Assembly: GCA_023414875.1 (NCBI GenBank)
Contig: JAEZMV010000001.1
Location: forward strand, 180,292 to 244,291
From: Bacillota bacterium
Lineage (GTDB): Bacteria; Bacillota; Clostridia; Lachnospirales; Lachnospiraceae
Length of the DNA stretch: 64,000 nucleotides
Direction: 5' to 3'
The notes under the pieces were generated by a model that worked only from the letters and a program-made list of their open reading frames with translations, was not told the DNA's origin and made no database searches. Position 1 is the stretch's first letter. Every line of letters begins with the position of its first letter. The position numbers and the translations under genes were made by a program. Below are positions 1 to 7,335 of this stretch, piece after piece.

Positions 1-550
1 TATTGTAGATCTTTTTTGTAATACCATATATAACCACATCACATATACCAGTATTATTTTTTCCTGCTTCTAACAGCGTTCCTTCATATAAAAGACCTGA
101 TTTCTTCATCACTTTTCCGGAATTAGGATTGCATACATCATGCCTTGCAAAAATTCTATTACACTCAACTCTATCAAATAAAAACTTTATAACTTCTTGA
201 AATGCTTCACTGGTAATTCCTCTATTCCAGTACTCTTCTCCTATACAATACCCAATTTCTACTGCATTAATATCTTCATCCATATGGACAACTCCAAAAC
301 TACCAATTGCTTGGTTGTTTGCTTTCCACTCAATACACCATTGATAATTTTTAATATCTTCATTTTTACTTACCCATAAATTCACAATTGATTGTGTAAT
401 TTCTTCTGAAGAGTGTGTCGGCCAAGTTAGAAATCTGGTAACATTATCTTGACTTGCCCAGTTATTATACATATCTTTAACATCACTTTTTTTAAACGGC
501 CTTAACACCAAACGCTCCGTTTCTAGCACTGCTGTTCCTTGATGATTCAT
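1..550 (-). CDS. GNAT family N-acetyltransferase (RimJ/RimL type), 3' end outside window
   Basis: Partial gene running off the left edge; at least 183 codons are visible. Translation begins MNHQGTAVLETERLVLRPF, the usual opening of RimJ/RimL-like acetyltransferases, and later shows a segment reading EIGYCIGEEYWNRGITSEA, the acetyl-CoA-binding region of the fold. It should transfer an acetyl group from acetyl-CoA to a protein N-terminus or a small-molecule amine; the substrate cannot be read from sequence. The start at 550 is chosen because AGGAGG sits just upstream (about 558-563, reverse strand). It lies about 90 bases downstream of a T-box terminator, so its expression probably depends on a tRNA charging level. 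The family call is firm, the substrate unknown. Confidence 0.85.
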   Translation of the reverse strand, partial: MNHQGTAVLETERLVLRPFKKSDVKDMYNNWASQDNVTRFLTWPTHSSEEITQSIVNLWVSKNEDIKNYQWCIEWKANNQAIGSFGVVHMDEDINAVEIGYCIGEEYWNRGITSEAFQEVIKFLFDRVECNRIFARHDVCNPNSGKVMKKSGLLYEGTLLEAGKNNTGICDVVIYGITKKIYN

Positions 551-641
551 ACTTTAAGCTTCCTCCTGATTAAATAATTTTACTTTTTTCACTTCTATTA
601 TCTTGTAGATAACGAATTAACAGTATAACAATATCGATATG

Positions 642-938
642 AAAAAAGCCCTCCTCTCTGAAAAATATCTTTTCAGGGACGAGAGCGACGCTTCGTGTTA
701 CCACCCTAATTCGCCTAAACCTCACGATATAGGCCTTATCAACTACGGAAGAGAAATGATTCATCGATAGTCTATCACTGTAACGGGTGCTCCCGTCGTA
801 GCCTTAACAAAATGTTTCGGTACGCAGCTCTGAGGCCATCTTCAACCATCTTTACTTTCCTCATTTTCACCCTTCTGAGGTCTCTGTAAAAGTTCAAATA
901 GTTTACTCTTCTCTTCAATGCCTTTGAAATATTAATTT
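642..938 (-). promoter_or_regulatory. T-box riboswitch leader upstream of the acetyltransferase
   Basis: Read on the minus strand, the leader has the T-box antiterminator signature AGGGTGGTAACACG (near 695-708), followed by a terminator hairpin and a T run at 642-647. A Stem I-like region lies upstream, with AGAGA/GGTGAAA distal-loop features. The pattern GAA-N-specifier-RCC near 834-843 would put the specifier at 837-839, reading ATG (methionine), but this is a by-eye assignment and GAT is a one-base alternative. The T-box class itself is well supported; uncharged tRNA would bind and allow readthrough into the acetyltransferase. Confidence 0.85.
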
Positions 939-944
939 CTAATA

Positions 945-973
945 ATTATATGTTTTGATTTCTTATTTGTCAA
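945..973 (-). promoter_or_regulatory. Consensus sigma-A promoter for the T-box transcript
   Basis: On the minus strand TTGACA (968-973) and TATAAT (945-950) are separated by exactly 17 bases, both perfect consensus. Transcription should start near 938, just before the T-box leader. Confidence 0.85.
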
Positions 974-1174
974 TGTTTTACTTCACAGTATACAAATATA
1001 ATAACCGTATCGAGCTCCTTATTGAAGATGGGCTGTATGAAGTCTCTTTCAATTCGGGAGATGTATTTTATAACATAATTTAGATTTACGCAGTAATGAA
1101 CATCGGAAACCTAATGTTGAAAGTTTGTAGAAATATAGTATAATATTTATAATTTTGAAGTTGTAGGGGGTATT

Positions 1175-1939
1175 ATGAAAACAGTAAAAGAAGATTGGAA
1201 TACTATGGCACAGGCATATGAGGAATTTAATAACTCTCCTGATTCATACAGTTATAATATTGAATGGCCAACTATTAAAGAAATGTTACCTGAGTTAATA
1301 GGAAGGAAAATACTCGATGTTGGGTGTGGAACAGGAATTTTTACTTTCCTTTTGGAAGAATATAAACCAACAAAGATAGTAGGCCTTGATTTGTCTGAAG
1401 CAATGATAGATATTGCAAAGAAGAAAGCTGAGCAAAGAAATTCCAAAGCTTCTTTCATCCTAGGCGATGCTACATTTACAAATCAATATGTAAATAGTAA
1501 ATTTGATTTAATATTTTCATCTACGACATCACATTATATAGAAAATCTGGATGTATTCTTTGACAATTTGAGAAAATGTATGGAAGATACGGGTAGTATG
1601 ATATTGTCAATAATAAATCCTATTTATTCTGCAATGTATCCAATTGAACATGGAAATACTTTCCCAGGCGATGAAGAATGGCAATTAAGATATTTGAATA
1701 AAACAGTGCGTTCTTATATACAACCATGGATAGAGTATAATGACAAGTATGATAATCAATTAAGTAAAAGCTTTCATTATTTGTTTAGCGACTACATGAA
1801 TGCAATAACTAGGGCTGGATTAAGGATATGCCAGATAGAAGAACCCATGCCACCTATTGATTGGAAAACAAATTGCGTAGGACGATATGAAGCCTATATT
1901 GAAACACCTGTTTATATGATTATGAAATTGACAAAGTGA
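1175..1939 (+). CDS. Class I SAM-dependent methyltransferase
   Basis: A 254-residue protein with the SAM-binding motif I (ILDVGCGTGIF, around residues 46-56), an acidic residue ending strand 2 (VGLDLSEAM) and a motif resembling FDLIFSSTTSHYI at the motif IV position. It should methylate a small molecule or a macromolecule using S-adenosylmethionine in the cytoplasm; the acceptor is not evident. The start is supported by a GGGGG ribosome site 7-11 bases upstream. It stands alone, divergent from the T-box acetyltransferase. Similar UbiE/Methyltransf_25-type proteins are numerous and diverse. Confidence 0.85.
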   Translation: MKTVKEDWNTMAQAYEEFNNSPDSYSYNIEWPTIKEMLPELIGRKILDVGCGTGIFTFLLEEYKPTKIVGLDLSEAMIDIAKKKAEQRNSKASFILGDATFTNQYVNSKFDLIFSSTTSHYIENLDVFFDNLRKCMEDTGSMILSIINPIYSAMYPIEHGNTFPGDEEWQLRYLNKTVRSYIQPWIEYNDKYDNQLSKSFHYLFSDYMNAITRAGLRICQIEEPMPPIDWKTNCVGRYEAYIETPVYMIMKLTK

Positions 1940-2041
1940 CAATTATCTATTCATGTAATTATCAGTAAGTGTCCAAACCATTATCTTTAAGGTTTTAAGG
2001 ACATTTTTAAAGCGAATTACCTCTCGCTATATACAGTCAAG

Positions 2042-2260
2042 GGGGACAACCTGAACTTCGTTCAGGTGAACCAGGGGTTCAAGTCCCACTTTACTAAAAA
2101 AATAGAAGCTATGACTTCCGTCATAACTCCTATTTTTTAACTGCAGTCGATGGGGACAACCTGAACTTCGTTCAGGTGAACCAGGGGTTCAAGTCCCACT
2201 TTACTAAAAAAATAGAAGCTATGACTTCCGTCATAACTCCTATTTTTTAACTGCAGTCGA
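2042..2260 (+). repeat. Two identical tandem copies of a 109-base unit (period 110)
   Basis: Positions 2042-2150 and 2152-2260 are identical. Each unit has a short hairpin (CCTGAACTTCGTTCAGG), a tRNA T-arm-like segment (GGGGTTCAAGTCCC), a longer hairpin flanked by A and T runs that would act as a bidirectional terminator, and ends in CTGCAGTCGA, which is also the end of the neighbouring tRNA-Leu. The segment just before the first unit (CAGTCAAG) looks like a decayed third junction. This suggests successive insertions at, or duplication of, the tRNA 3' end. Confidence 0.85.
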
Positions 2261-2304
2261 GGGGACTTGAACCCCTACCCAGAAACCCGGACTAGATCCT
2301 TAGT
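2252..2304 (-). repeat. tRNA-Leu 3'-half fragment, probable attachment site (left end of integrated element)
   Basis: Minus-strand sequence matches the intact tRNA-Leu at 7015-7099 from the anticodon loop to the discriminator base: the 28 bases 2252-2279 match 7015-7042, and GACTAGATCCTTAGT at 2290-2304 matches 7054-7068. Only the variable arm between them differs. A displaced tRNA 3' half at the far end of a segment carrying integrases is the classic mark of tRNA-targeted integration, with crossover in the anticodon arm. Confidence 0.8.
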
Positions 2305-2490
2305 TTTATGTATAAAATTCGTACTAATCTAGCGAATGTTTAATTGTTAAATAGCCTTATTTTCTTGACTTTTTTAAATTAGAATTTTTAAAATTAATGT
2401 TTGTATACGCTAGATTATATATTATTATAATCATTTTATCAATAGATTTTTGAGTATTTTTTGACTGAAAAAAAGGGACTTACTCCCCTT

Positions 2491-3405
2491 TTAATTTACA
2501 ATATATGTTTTATACAGATCAAATCTGTTTTCATTGTGTCCAAGCTGTTTAGAAACAATATTAAAAGTTGTTATATTATCTTCATAGCCACGTTCAAGCA
2601 AATCATTGTAACGATCCGTAGCCCAGGTCTTACGCATAGCGTGTATTGTAGTATTTTTATATTTATCATCAATTTCAAGATCTTTAAGAGCCCTACGAAA
2701 GCCCTTGTTTAAAGCATCTTCTGTAATGTTTAAAACTCTACCACTTGGAACTATTCTTTTTAATTCCGTGAAGAAATACAAATCTTTATCGTCTATACTT
2801 ATTGTACGCCCACGCTTGCCTTTCGTACCACTTTCATTACTACAAGGAAGATTGATGCATTTATTAGCAATATCTACGTATTCACAACGGAATAAACTTA
2901 ATTCCAGAGAACGTAAGCCTAAACGAATTTCCACCTCTAAGGCAAGACGACATTCACTTGTTCTATTACTAAAATAATTCCTTAACTTTTCAATGTCTTG
3001 TTTATCCATAGCAACATCCCTTATTTTGTTTTGCTTTTCACGATAAGGCATAGTTACATTACTAAAATCGTAGTGGCAAGATTGATAAGTATTTTTACAT
3101 ATTCTTTCCAATTTCTGCAAATGCGATAAATGACATTCCATTGTCTTATTACTCCAATTCTTACTACGTACATTAATCCACTCCTGAACATGTTCTTTCT
3201 TTATTTTTTTAATTCGTGTTACCTCTGGATGCATTTTTTCCATGTAAATATAAAAATTTTTTGCTGTATCTCGTAATCCTTTTGCATCTTCAAGGCTATA
3301 AATATTTATATGTTGTTTGTCCGTCTTTTTTATACTATGTTTTTGTGCTCCCATCTTACAGTTATTAGTTATTGCATAATTAAAGTTATCTTTTAAACTA
3401 TTCAT
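2491..3405 (-). CDS. Tyrosine site-specific integrase/recombinase (left end)
   Basis: A 304-residue integrase. The N-terminal part (about 40-110) resembles the SAM-like core-binding domain; the C-terminal catalytic part holds Arg165 (RLGLRSLEL), the HAMR box (His255, Arg258), the QLGH histidine (His290) and a tyrosine at 298 or 301 near the end. All core residues appear intact. It should catalyse integration and excision at the tRNA-Leu attachment sites. The start is supported by GGAGG 8-12 bases upstream. It sits about 190 bases inside the left attachment-site copy and is preceded by a cluster of AATACGTATT-like motifs that could bind it or an excisionase. Confidence 0.9.
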   Translation of the reverse strand: MNSLKDNFNYAITNNCKMGAQKHSIKKTDKQHINIYSLEDAKGLRDTAKNFYIYMEKMHPEVTRIKKIKKEHVQEWINVRSKNWSNKTMECHLSHLQKLERICKNTYQSCHYDFSNVTMPYREKQNKIRDVAMDKQDIEKLRNYFSNRTSECRLALEVEIRLGLRSLELSLFRCEYVDIANKCINLPCSNESGTKGKRGRTISIDDKDLYFFTELKRIVPSGRVLNITEDALNKGFRRALKDLEIDDKYKNTTIHAMRKTWATDRYNDLLERGYEDNITTFNIVSKQLGHNENRFDLYKTYIVN

Positions 3406-3423
3406 TTTTTATACCTCCATAAT

Positions 3424-3500
3424 TAATACGTCTTAAATACGTATTGTTTATTTAGTGCTATTAAGTTAATACGTATTATGTTTTTAATACGCATAAGGCT
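3424..3500. repeat. Cluster of AATACGTATT-like palindromic sites upstream of the left integrase
   Basis: Within about 75 bases the motif TAATACGT(ATT) or close variants occurs repeatedly (near 3423, 3436, 3468 and 3487). These look like binding sites for a recombination or regulatory protein of the element, possibly autoregulating the integrase. Confidence 0.55.
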
Positions 3501-3545
3501 AATTTAAGCCCTAGGAAGCACATAATTTTGGAGTGTTTATGTACT

Positions 3546-3580
3546 GCATTAACGAGAATACGAAACATTCTCGTTAATGC
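3546..3580. repeat. Perfect 14-base inverted repeat with 7-base loop
   Basis: Arms 3546-3559 and 3567-3580 (GCATTAACGAGAAT and its complement) are perfectly paired around ACGAAAC. There is no T run, so it is not an obvious terminator. It could be an operator or a nick or replication site of the element. Confidence 0.6.
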
Positions 3581-3783
3581 GGACATAGGACAAAAGTCAT
3601 AAATTAAAAATGCAATTATGCCTTAATGGAATTTTATAAGTTCGGACAACATTTACTTATGTAAATGCATAAGGCTCTGTATGTTGAGCGCATAAGTTAT
3701 CGCCATGAAAAGAATTCCAACTTTACAATGAAGCGATAGATTAACGAATTTTAAGGAGAAATTGCGGAAACCTTTATAATAAA

Positions 3784-3816
3784 AAAGGATAGTACACTTT
3801 TGTGTATTATCCTTTA
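3784..3816 (-). terminator. Rho-independent terminator inside the integrative element
   Basis: Stem AAGGATA(G/A)TACAC with a short loop near 3800, followed on the minus strand by a run of six T. It lies downstream of the anti-sigma gene and probably ends the sigma/anti-sigma transcript. The rest of 3817-3996 contains AT-rich repeats of TTTACA/TTTACACT but no gene. Confidence 0.65.
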
Positions 3817-3996
3817 ATCTGAATTTTCTAGAGGGATTAACCCTCGCCATTAACTTATAATGTCGTTCGCTAAACTTATGTTTACACTATTAAACATTTA
3901 CACTTTACTTAAGGTCTAAACGAATAGACACCTTTGTTAACTTACATTTACATTATATAATATAGAACATATGTTTGTCAATAGTTGCGAAATAAT

Positions 3997-4458
3997 TTAC
4001 TTGGATTTGAATTTTCTAATTATGAATCTAATTACTAAAAATAAAACAAATACTACCAAGCCTGAAATGAGCATTTTAGCCACAATCTGCGGCCACATTA
4101 AATTCAATCTAGCAACTTGATAAGCAGGGAGCCTTCCTCCACTGAATATAGCAACTATAATACTAGATTTATACTTCAAAATTGGGAGAGTAAGACCAAT
4201 TATGAAACTGATTACACTTCCTAGAATAATATTGCGTTTTTGATGTCTTTTAATCTTTTTCAAATAATCAAACTCTTTTTCACTATTGTTTTGAATATCT
4301 AGATCAAGATTTGTGAATATACCATTATATCTTTCTTTACACTCTTCACATTCAAGCAAGTGTTTATCAATTTCTTTGCTAGAATATTCTGATACTAACC
4401 CATCTACATACAATGGTAATAAATCCTTTATCATTTCACAAGAAATTTTATGTTCCAT
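3997..4458 (-). CDS. Anti-sigma factor with N-terminal zinc finger (zf-HC2)
   Basis: A 153-residue membrane protein. The N-terminus carries the anti-sigma zinc-finger pattern (C7 ... HLLECEECKERY, about residues 33-44), and two hydrophobic membrane segments follow (about 77-98 and 124-144). Such proteins bind and hold an ECF sigma factor at the membrane until a signal releases it. It starts 2 bases after the sigma gene stop, with AAGGAGG inside the end of that gene, so the two are translationally linked. The short extracytoplasmic part gives no clue to the signal. Confidence 0.85.
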   Translation of the reverse strand: MEHKISCEMIKDLLPLYVDGLVSEYSSKEIDKHLLECEECKERYNGIFTNLDLDIQNNSEKEFDYLKKIKRHQKRNIILGSVISFIIGLTLPILKYKSSIIVAIFSGGRLPAYQVARLNLMWPQIVAKMLISGLVVFVLFLVIRFIIRKFKSK

Positions 4459-4460
4459 TA

Positions 4461-4934
4461 TTACTTTACCTCCTTAATAATCTTTTCTTTTCCACGATAA
4501 AATGTTACTCTCGCCCAATTCTCATTTTTTTCCATTATTTCACCAATTTGAGAGAATGTCAGATTGCCTATTAGTCTTAGATAAATCACTTCCCGCATAG
4601 GCTCCTGTAGATTATGAAGTACTTTCAGAATTCCCATATCTTCCCATTTCTTTAAAAATTCCGTTTCTGTTGAATCAATAGGTATTTCATCTGCATCTGA
4701 CAAGCTTACTTGATTTTTATGTTTACGATGATGTTCTAACAACAAATTCTTTGCAATTCCACAAAGCCAAGTAGAAATGTTACTCTTTCCCTTGAATTTA
4801 TCAATATTTTTGACAGCTTGATAAAATGTTTCTTGGGTCAATTCCTCTGCTAAATCATGATTTTGTGACCTGGACAAAAGAAAACCATATACAGTTTTTG
4901 CATGCATTAAATATATTTGTTCCATGGAATCCAT
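4461..4934 (-). CDS. ECF-type RNA polymerase sigma factor
   Basis: A 157-residue sigma-70 family protein with only regions 2 and 4: region 2 includes HDLAEELTQETFYQAVKNI and the following STWLCGIAKN segment; region 4 ends with LTFSQIGEIMEKNENWARVTFYRG, the helix-turn-helix that reads the -35 element. It should direct polymerase to a private set of promoters under control of the membrane anti-sigma factor encoded next. GGGAGG lies upstream of the chosen start. Carriage on a small integrative element is unusual and suggests that it controls the element or reprograms host genes. Confidence 0.88.
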   Translation of the reverse strand: MDSMEQIYLMHAKTVYGFLLSRSQNHDLAEELTQETFYQAVKNIDKFKGKSNISTWLCGIAKNLLLEHHRKHKNQVSLSDADEIPIDSTETEFLKKWEDMGILKVLHNLQEPMREVIYLRLIGNLTFSQIGEIMEKNENWARVTFYRGKEKIIKEVK

Positions 4935-5103
4935 ATATGTTTTTACCTCCCTTCAATTAATTAGTGTCACAAAATCATAATTCGTTACAAAAGTTTAATT
5001 ATATTTTATGTTAAATACAAAATTTATTTTCTTTTCCTTATTTTAACTTCAATATTATATCAATTAATTGCGATTGCATACAAGCATTTTTGCAATATCA
5101 TTC

Positions 5104-5132
5104 AAAAATAGCCTCGGATTTTTCCGAGACTA
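5104..5132 (-). terminator. Terminator at the 3' end of the candidate large ncRNA
   Basis: Minus-strand stem with CTCGG/CCGAG core and flanking TAG/CTA pairs, loop AAAAA, followed by five T. No protein gene ends just upstream; the nearest minus-strand gene ends 800 bases earlier, so it probably ends a non-coding transcript. Confidence 0.65.
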
Positions 5133-5868
5133 TCTCTTTGTTAATATTTTGAGAACTTGAAATACCCAATTACAAGTTGGAAGCATCGAGGTGATTTACA
5201 TTCGTATCTGCTAACAAAAATGAATTACTTGTAATCCAAATAATATATTAAATTACCTTTCCAATTTAATTCAATCTTAAAGTTAACCTTAAACCTAAAA
5301 AAGCATGAATAAAAGCAAATTTAATAAGAAAAACTTCAAGAATTAAAAATTCATAAATAAAGCGAAATAACTTAAAAATAAAGTTCTAGAACTTATTGCA
5401 AGTTTTTTTACCAGCCAAGTTTATATAAGAAGAAGTTTGTAAGGTTTTAGCAATTAAGTTGTAGCGAAAAGGGCATAGTTATCCCGCGCCTTGCATTTTA
5501 TAAAAAACGCAAGCATAAAAATAAATAACTATGAAAAAAGCAATTCTAATAGTGTAAGTATTTAAACTTACTATGACAGCTATATCTTTTCGGCTTCAAT
5601 ATATTGCGCATTCCATTCCACGCTATTTTTGACCGTCATACATCCTCGTTTGGAACATCCGACCCAGTACTCTTTGTTTATTGTGTGTTTTCGTTGTGAG
5701 ATCACACTGAGGCACTTTACAATAGTTAGAATGCTATTGTTAATGCCGTAGATTTACTGCGTCGGCTCTACACACCCATGAGTTTTTTTAACTTGACGAG
5801 GGTTTGCAACCTCGCTTACACAGACTCTTTAGCTTTAAACTGTGCCTTATTTTTCTTACCATATATAC
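5104..5868 (-). ncRNA. Candidate large structured non-coding RNA (about 750 nt)
   Basis: No convincing gene exists between 4935 and 5940. On the minus strand the stretch starts after AT-rich promoter-like sequence (near 5860-5910) and ends at an intrinsic terminator (5104-5132). It is rich in possible helices: CGAGG-TTGCAAA-CCTCG near 5803-5820, CAATAG-CTATTG near 5721-5740, a GCCG...CGGC stem near 5744-5765, complementary CATAGTTAT/ATAACTATG segments near 5474 and 5527, CTTGC/GCAAG near 5492-5515, and ATTACAAG/CTTGTAAT near 5169 and 5227. Its GC is higher than the flanking sequence in the first 300 bases. Large ornate RNAs of mobile elements (GOLLD, ROOL, HEARO) are precedents, but I cannot assign a class by eye. 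Confidence 0.4.
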
Positions 5869-5940
5869 ATTATTCCATAATAAAAAGTGAAAAGCAATAG
5901 TTTACATAATATATTTTATTAATATTATTTTAAATACTTA

Positions 5941-6894
5941 TTACATTTTTCTTTTTCTACTAGTACTCTTTTTTACATTAAATTCCAATTGCGGATTAAA
6001 TACATTAACTGCGTTTTTAGTATCTAGACCTAAATCTTTTAAATAGTTCATAGTTGTATTAAGATCGTGATGTTGTAATAACTTCTGTAAATCCAACACA
6101 TTACCGCCACTTCTTATGTATTTAACAGCAAATGTATGACGAAATAAATGTATACTTTTTTTATCTACATTACATATTAAATTGTTATATCTCTCTACAT
6201 TTTGTTGCATATTTCTTGCGGACATTATAGCCCCACCTTCCACGCAAAATAGGTAATCCGTGGGATTTAATTCAAATAAAGCAATATATTTATTAAGCAT
6301 ATCAGATAATTGTTTATTTATATATTTAACTAATCCTGCACGTCTTTTTGTTGTATTTATGTTTATAGTCATAGCCTTTGGATCATAATTTTTTACTTGT
6401 ATATTAAGCATACTACCAAGTCGCAAACCAGTACCGATAGCAAAATTAATAAATACATACGTTTGATATTGTCCAAAAGTTAGATCCTCTCTCTTTTGTA
6501 ATAGTCTTTGTAATTCCTCGTCTGTATATATGCTTTTTACAGTAGTATCAGCTTTCGGAACAGTAACTTTAAATATATTAATTAATTCTTTGTCAAAACA
6601 GTAATTAAGAAATGCTTTAATACTTCGACAATAACTAGAAACAGTAACGCTTTTAATATCCTCATTCTGTAATTGCGAAACAAAAAATATGTAGTCTTCT
6701 CTATCCATTTTTGAGCATAATACATCACTGCAATCTAATATTTCTATAAATTTACTTATATGTATCTTATAAGTTTTTATAGTTTCTTTGCTTAATCCAG
6801 ATTCCGTCTCTTTTGCTCTTATAAAGCTATCAAAAGCTTCACTGAAAGTCATATCTTTTTTAATCATAGTTGATTGTTTCCTTCGTGTTATCAT
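5941..6894 (-). CDS. Tyrosine site-specific integrase/recombinase (tRNA end)
   Basis: A 317-residue recombinase: N-terminal core-binding domain (about 15-110, containing FDSFIRAKETESGLSKETIK) and C-terminal catalytic domain with Arg158 (GTGLRLGSM), HLFRH (His249, Arg252), LLQHHDL (about 272-278) and the nucleophile in MNYL (Tyr284). All catalytic positions are filled. Placement 120 bases from the intact tRNA-Leu makes it the likely integrase for this site. GAGGTG lies at good distance before the start. It differs clearly from the left-end integrase, so the element may be a composite of two integrations. Confidence 0.9.
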   Translation of the reverse strand: MITRRKQSTMIKKDMTFSEAFDSFIRAKETESGLSKETIKTYKIHISKFIEILDCSDVLCSKMDREDYIFFVSQLQNEDIKSVTVSSYCRSIKAFLNYCFDKELINIFKVTVPKADTTVKSIYTDEELQRLLQKREDLTFGQYQTYVFINFAIGTGLRLGSMLNIQVKNYDPKAMTININTTKRRAGLVKYINKQLSDMLNKYIALFELNPTDYLFCVEGGAIMSARNMQQNVERYNNLICNVDKKSIHLFRHTFAVKYIRSGGNVLDLQKLLQHHDLNTTMNYLKDLGLDTKNAVNVFNPQLEFNVKKSTSRKRKM

Positions 6895-6965
6895 AGCACA
6901 CCTCTTTCTTTTTAGTGCGCTAGATTAATATATTTAATACATAAAATTATAACATAAGAAATTAT

Positions 6966-7010
6966 AAAAAAATAGCTTAAAAGCTTGATTTTCTCAAGAT
7001 TTTAAGCTAT
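6966..7010 (-). terminator. Terminator downstream of tRNA-Leu
   Basis: Minus-strand stem ATAGCTTAAAA...TTTTAAGCTAT with an inner CTTGA/TCAAG helix, followed by a T run. It ends the tRNA-Leu transcript. Confidence 0.75.
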
Positions 7011-7014
7011 TCTA

Positions 7015-7099
7015 TGCAGTCGAGGGGACTTGAACCCCTACCATCGCAATGATGACTAGATCCTTAGTCTAGCGCGTATGCCAATTCCGCCACGACTGC
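7015..7099 (-). tRNA. tRNA-Leu (anticodon AAG)
   Basis: Class II tRNA with 7-bp acceptor stem (GCAGTCG/CGACTGC, discriminator A), D arm, anticodon arm CTAGA-CTAAGGA-TCTAG giving anticodon AAG, long variable arm (GTCATCATTGCGATGG region) and T arm GGGGTTCAAGTCCCC. The CCA end is not encoded. It serves as target of the integrative element on its 3' side, which restores the full gene. Confidence 0.9.
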
Positions 7100-7335
7100 A
7101 AACACTATTTTCACCGATTATATCCAGCGAACGAATTATATTATAACAAGATTTTAAATAAAAAGCAATACCTATCTTTCTGAAATATTCAAAATTGTAC
7201 AGACATCTTTTAGCAATTTCATAGTAAATTGGTAAACGAAAAGTAGGTAATACGCAATGATTACCTACTTTTCTCACCAGTCCTATTTAGAACATATCAC
7301 CTACTCTATCTTTTATCAGATTTAAGGTTACGTCA

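Larger units (their letters stand above)
2304..7068. mobile_element. 4.8-kb integrative element in tRNA-Leu
   Basis: The interval lies between the tRNA-Leu fragment (2252-2304) and the intact tRNA-Leu (7015-7099). It carries a tyrosine integrase at each end, an ECF sigma/anti-sigma pair and a long structured non-coding region. No replication, mobilisation or phage structural gene is visible, so it is either a satellite-like element that depends on another element for movement or a remnant. Ends are placed at the shared anticodon-arm sequence. Confidence 0.7.

Noticed and set aside
3653..3850. 65-codon minus-strand frame as a gene
   Set aside because: It spans a terminator hairpin and lacks a start signal and protein-like composition.
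7056..7277. 73-codon minus-strand frame as a gene
   Set aside because: It overlaps tRNA-Leu and has no ribosome site.
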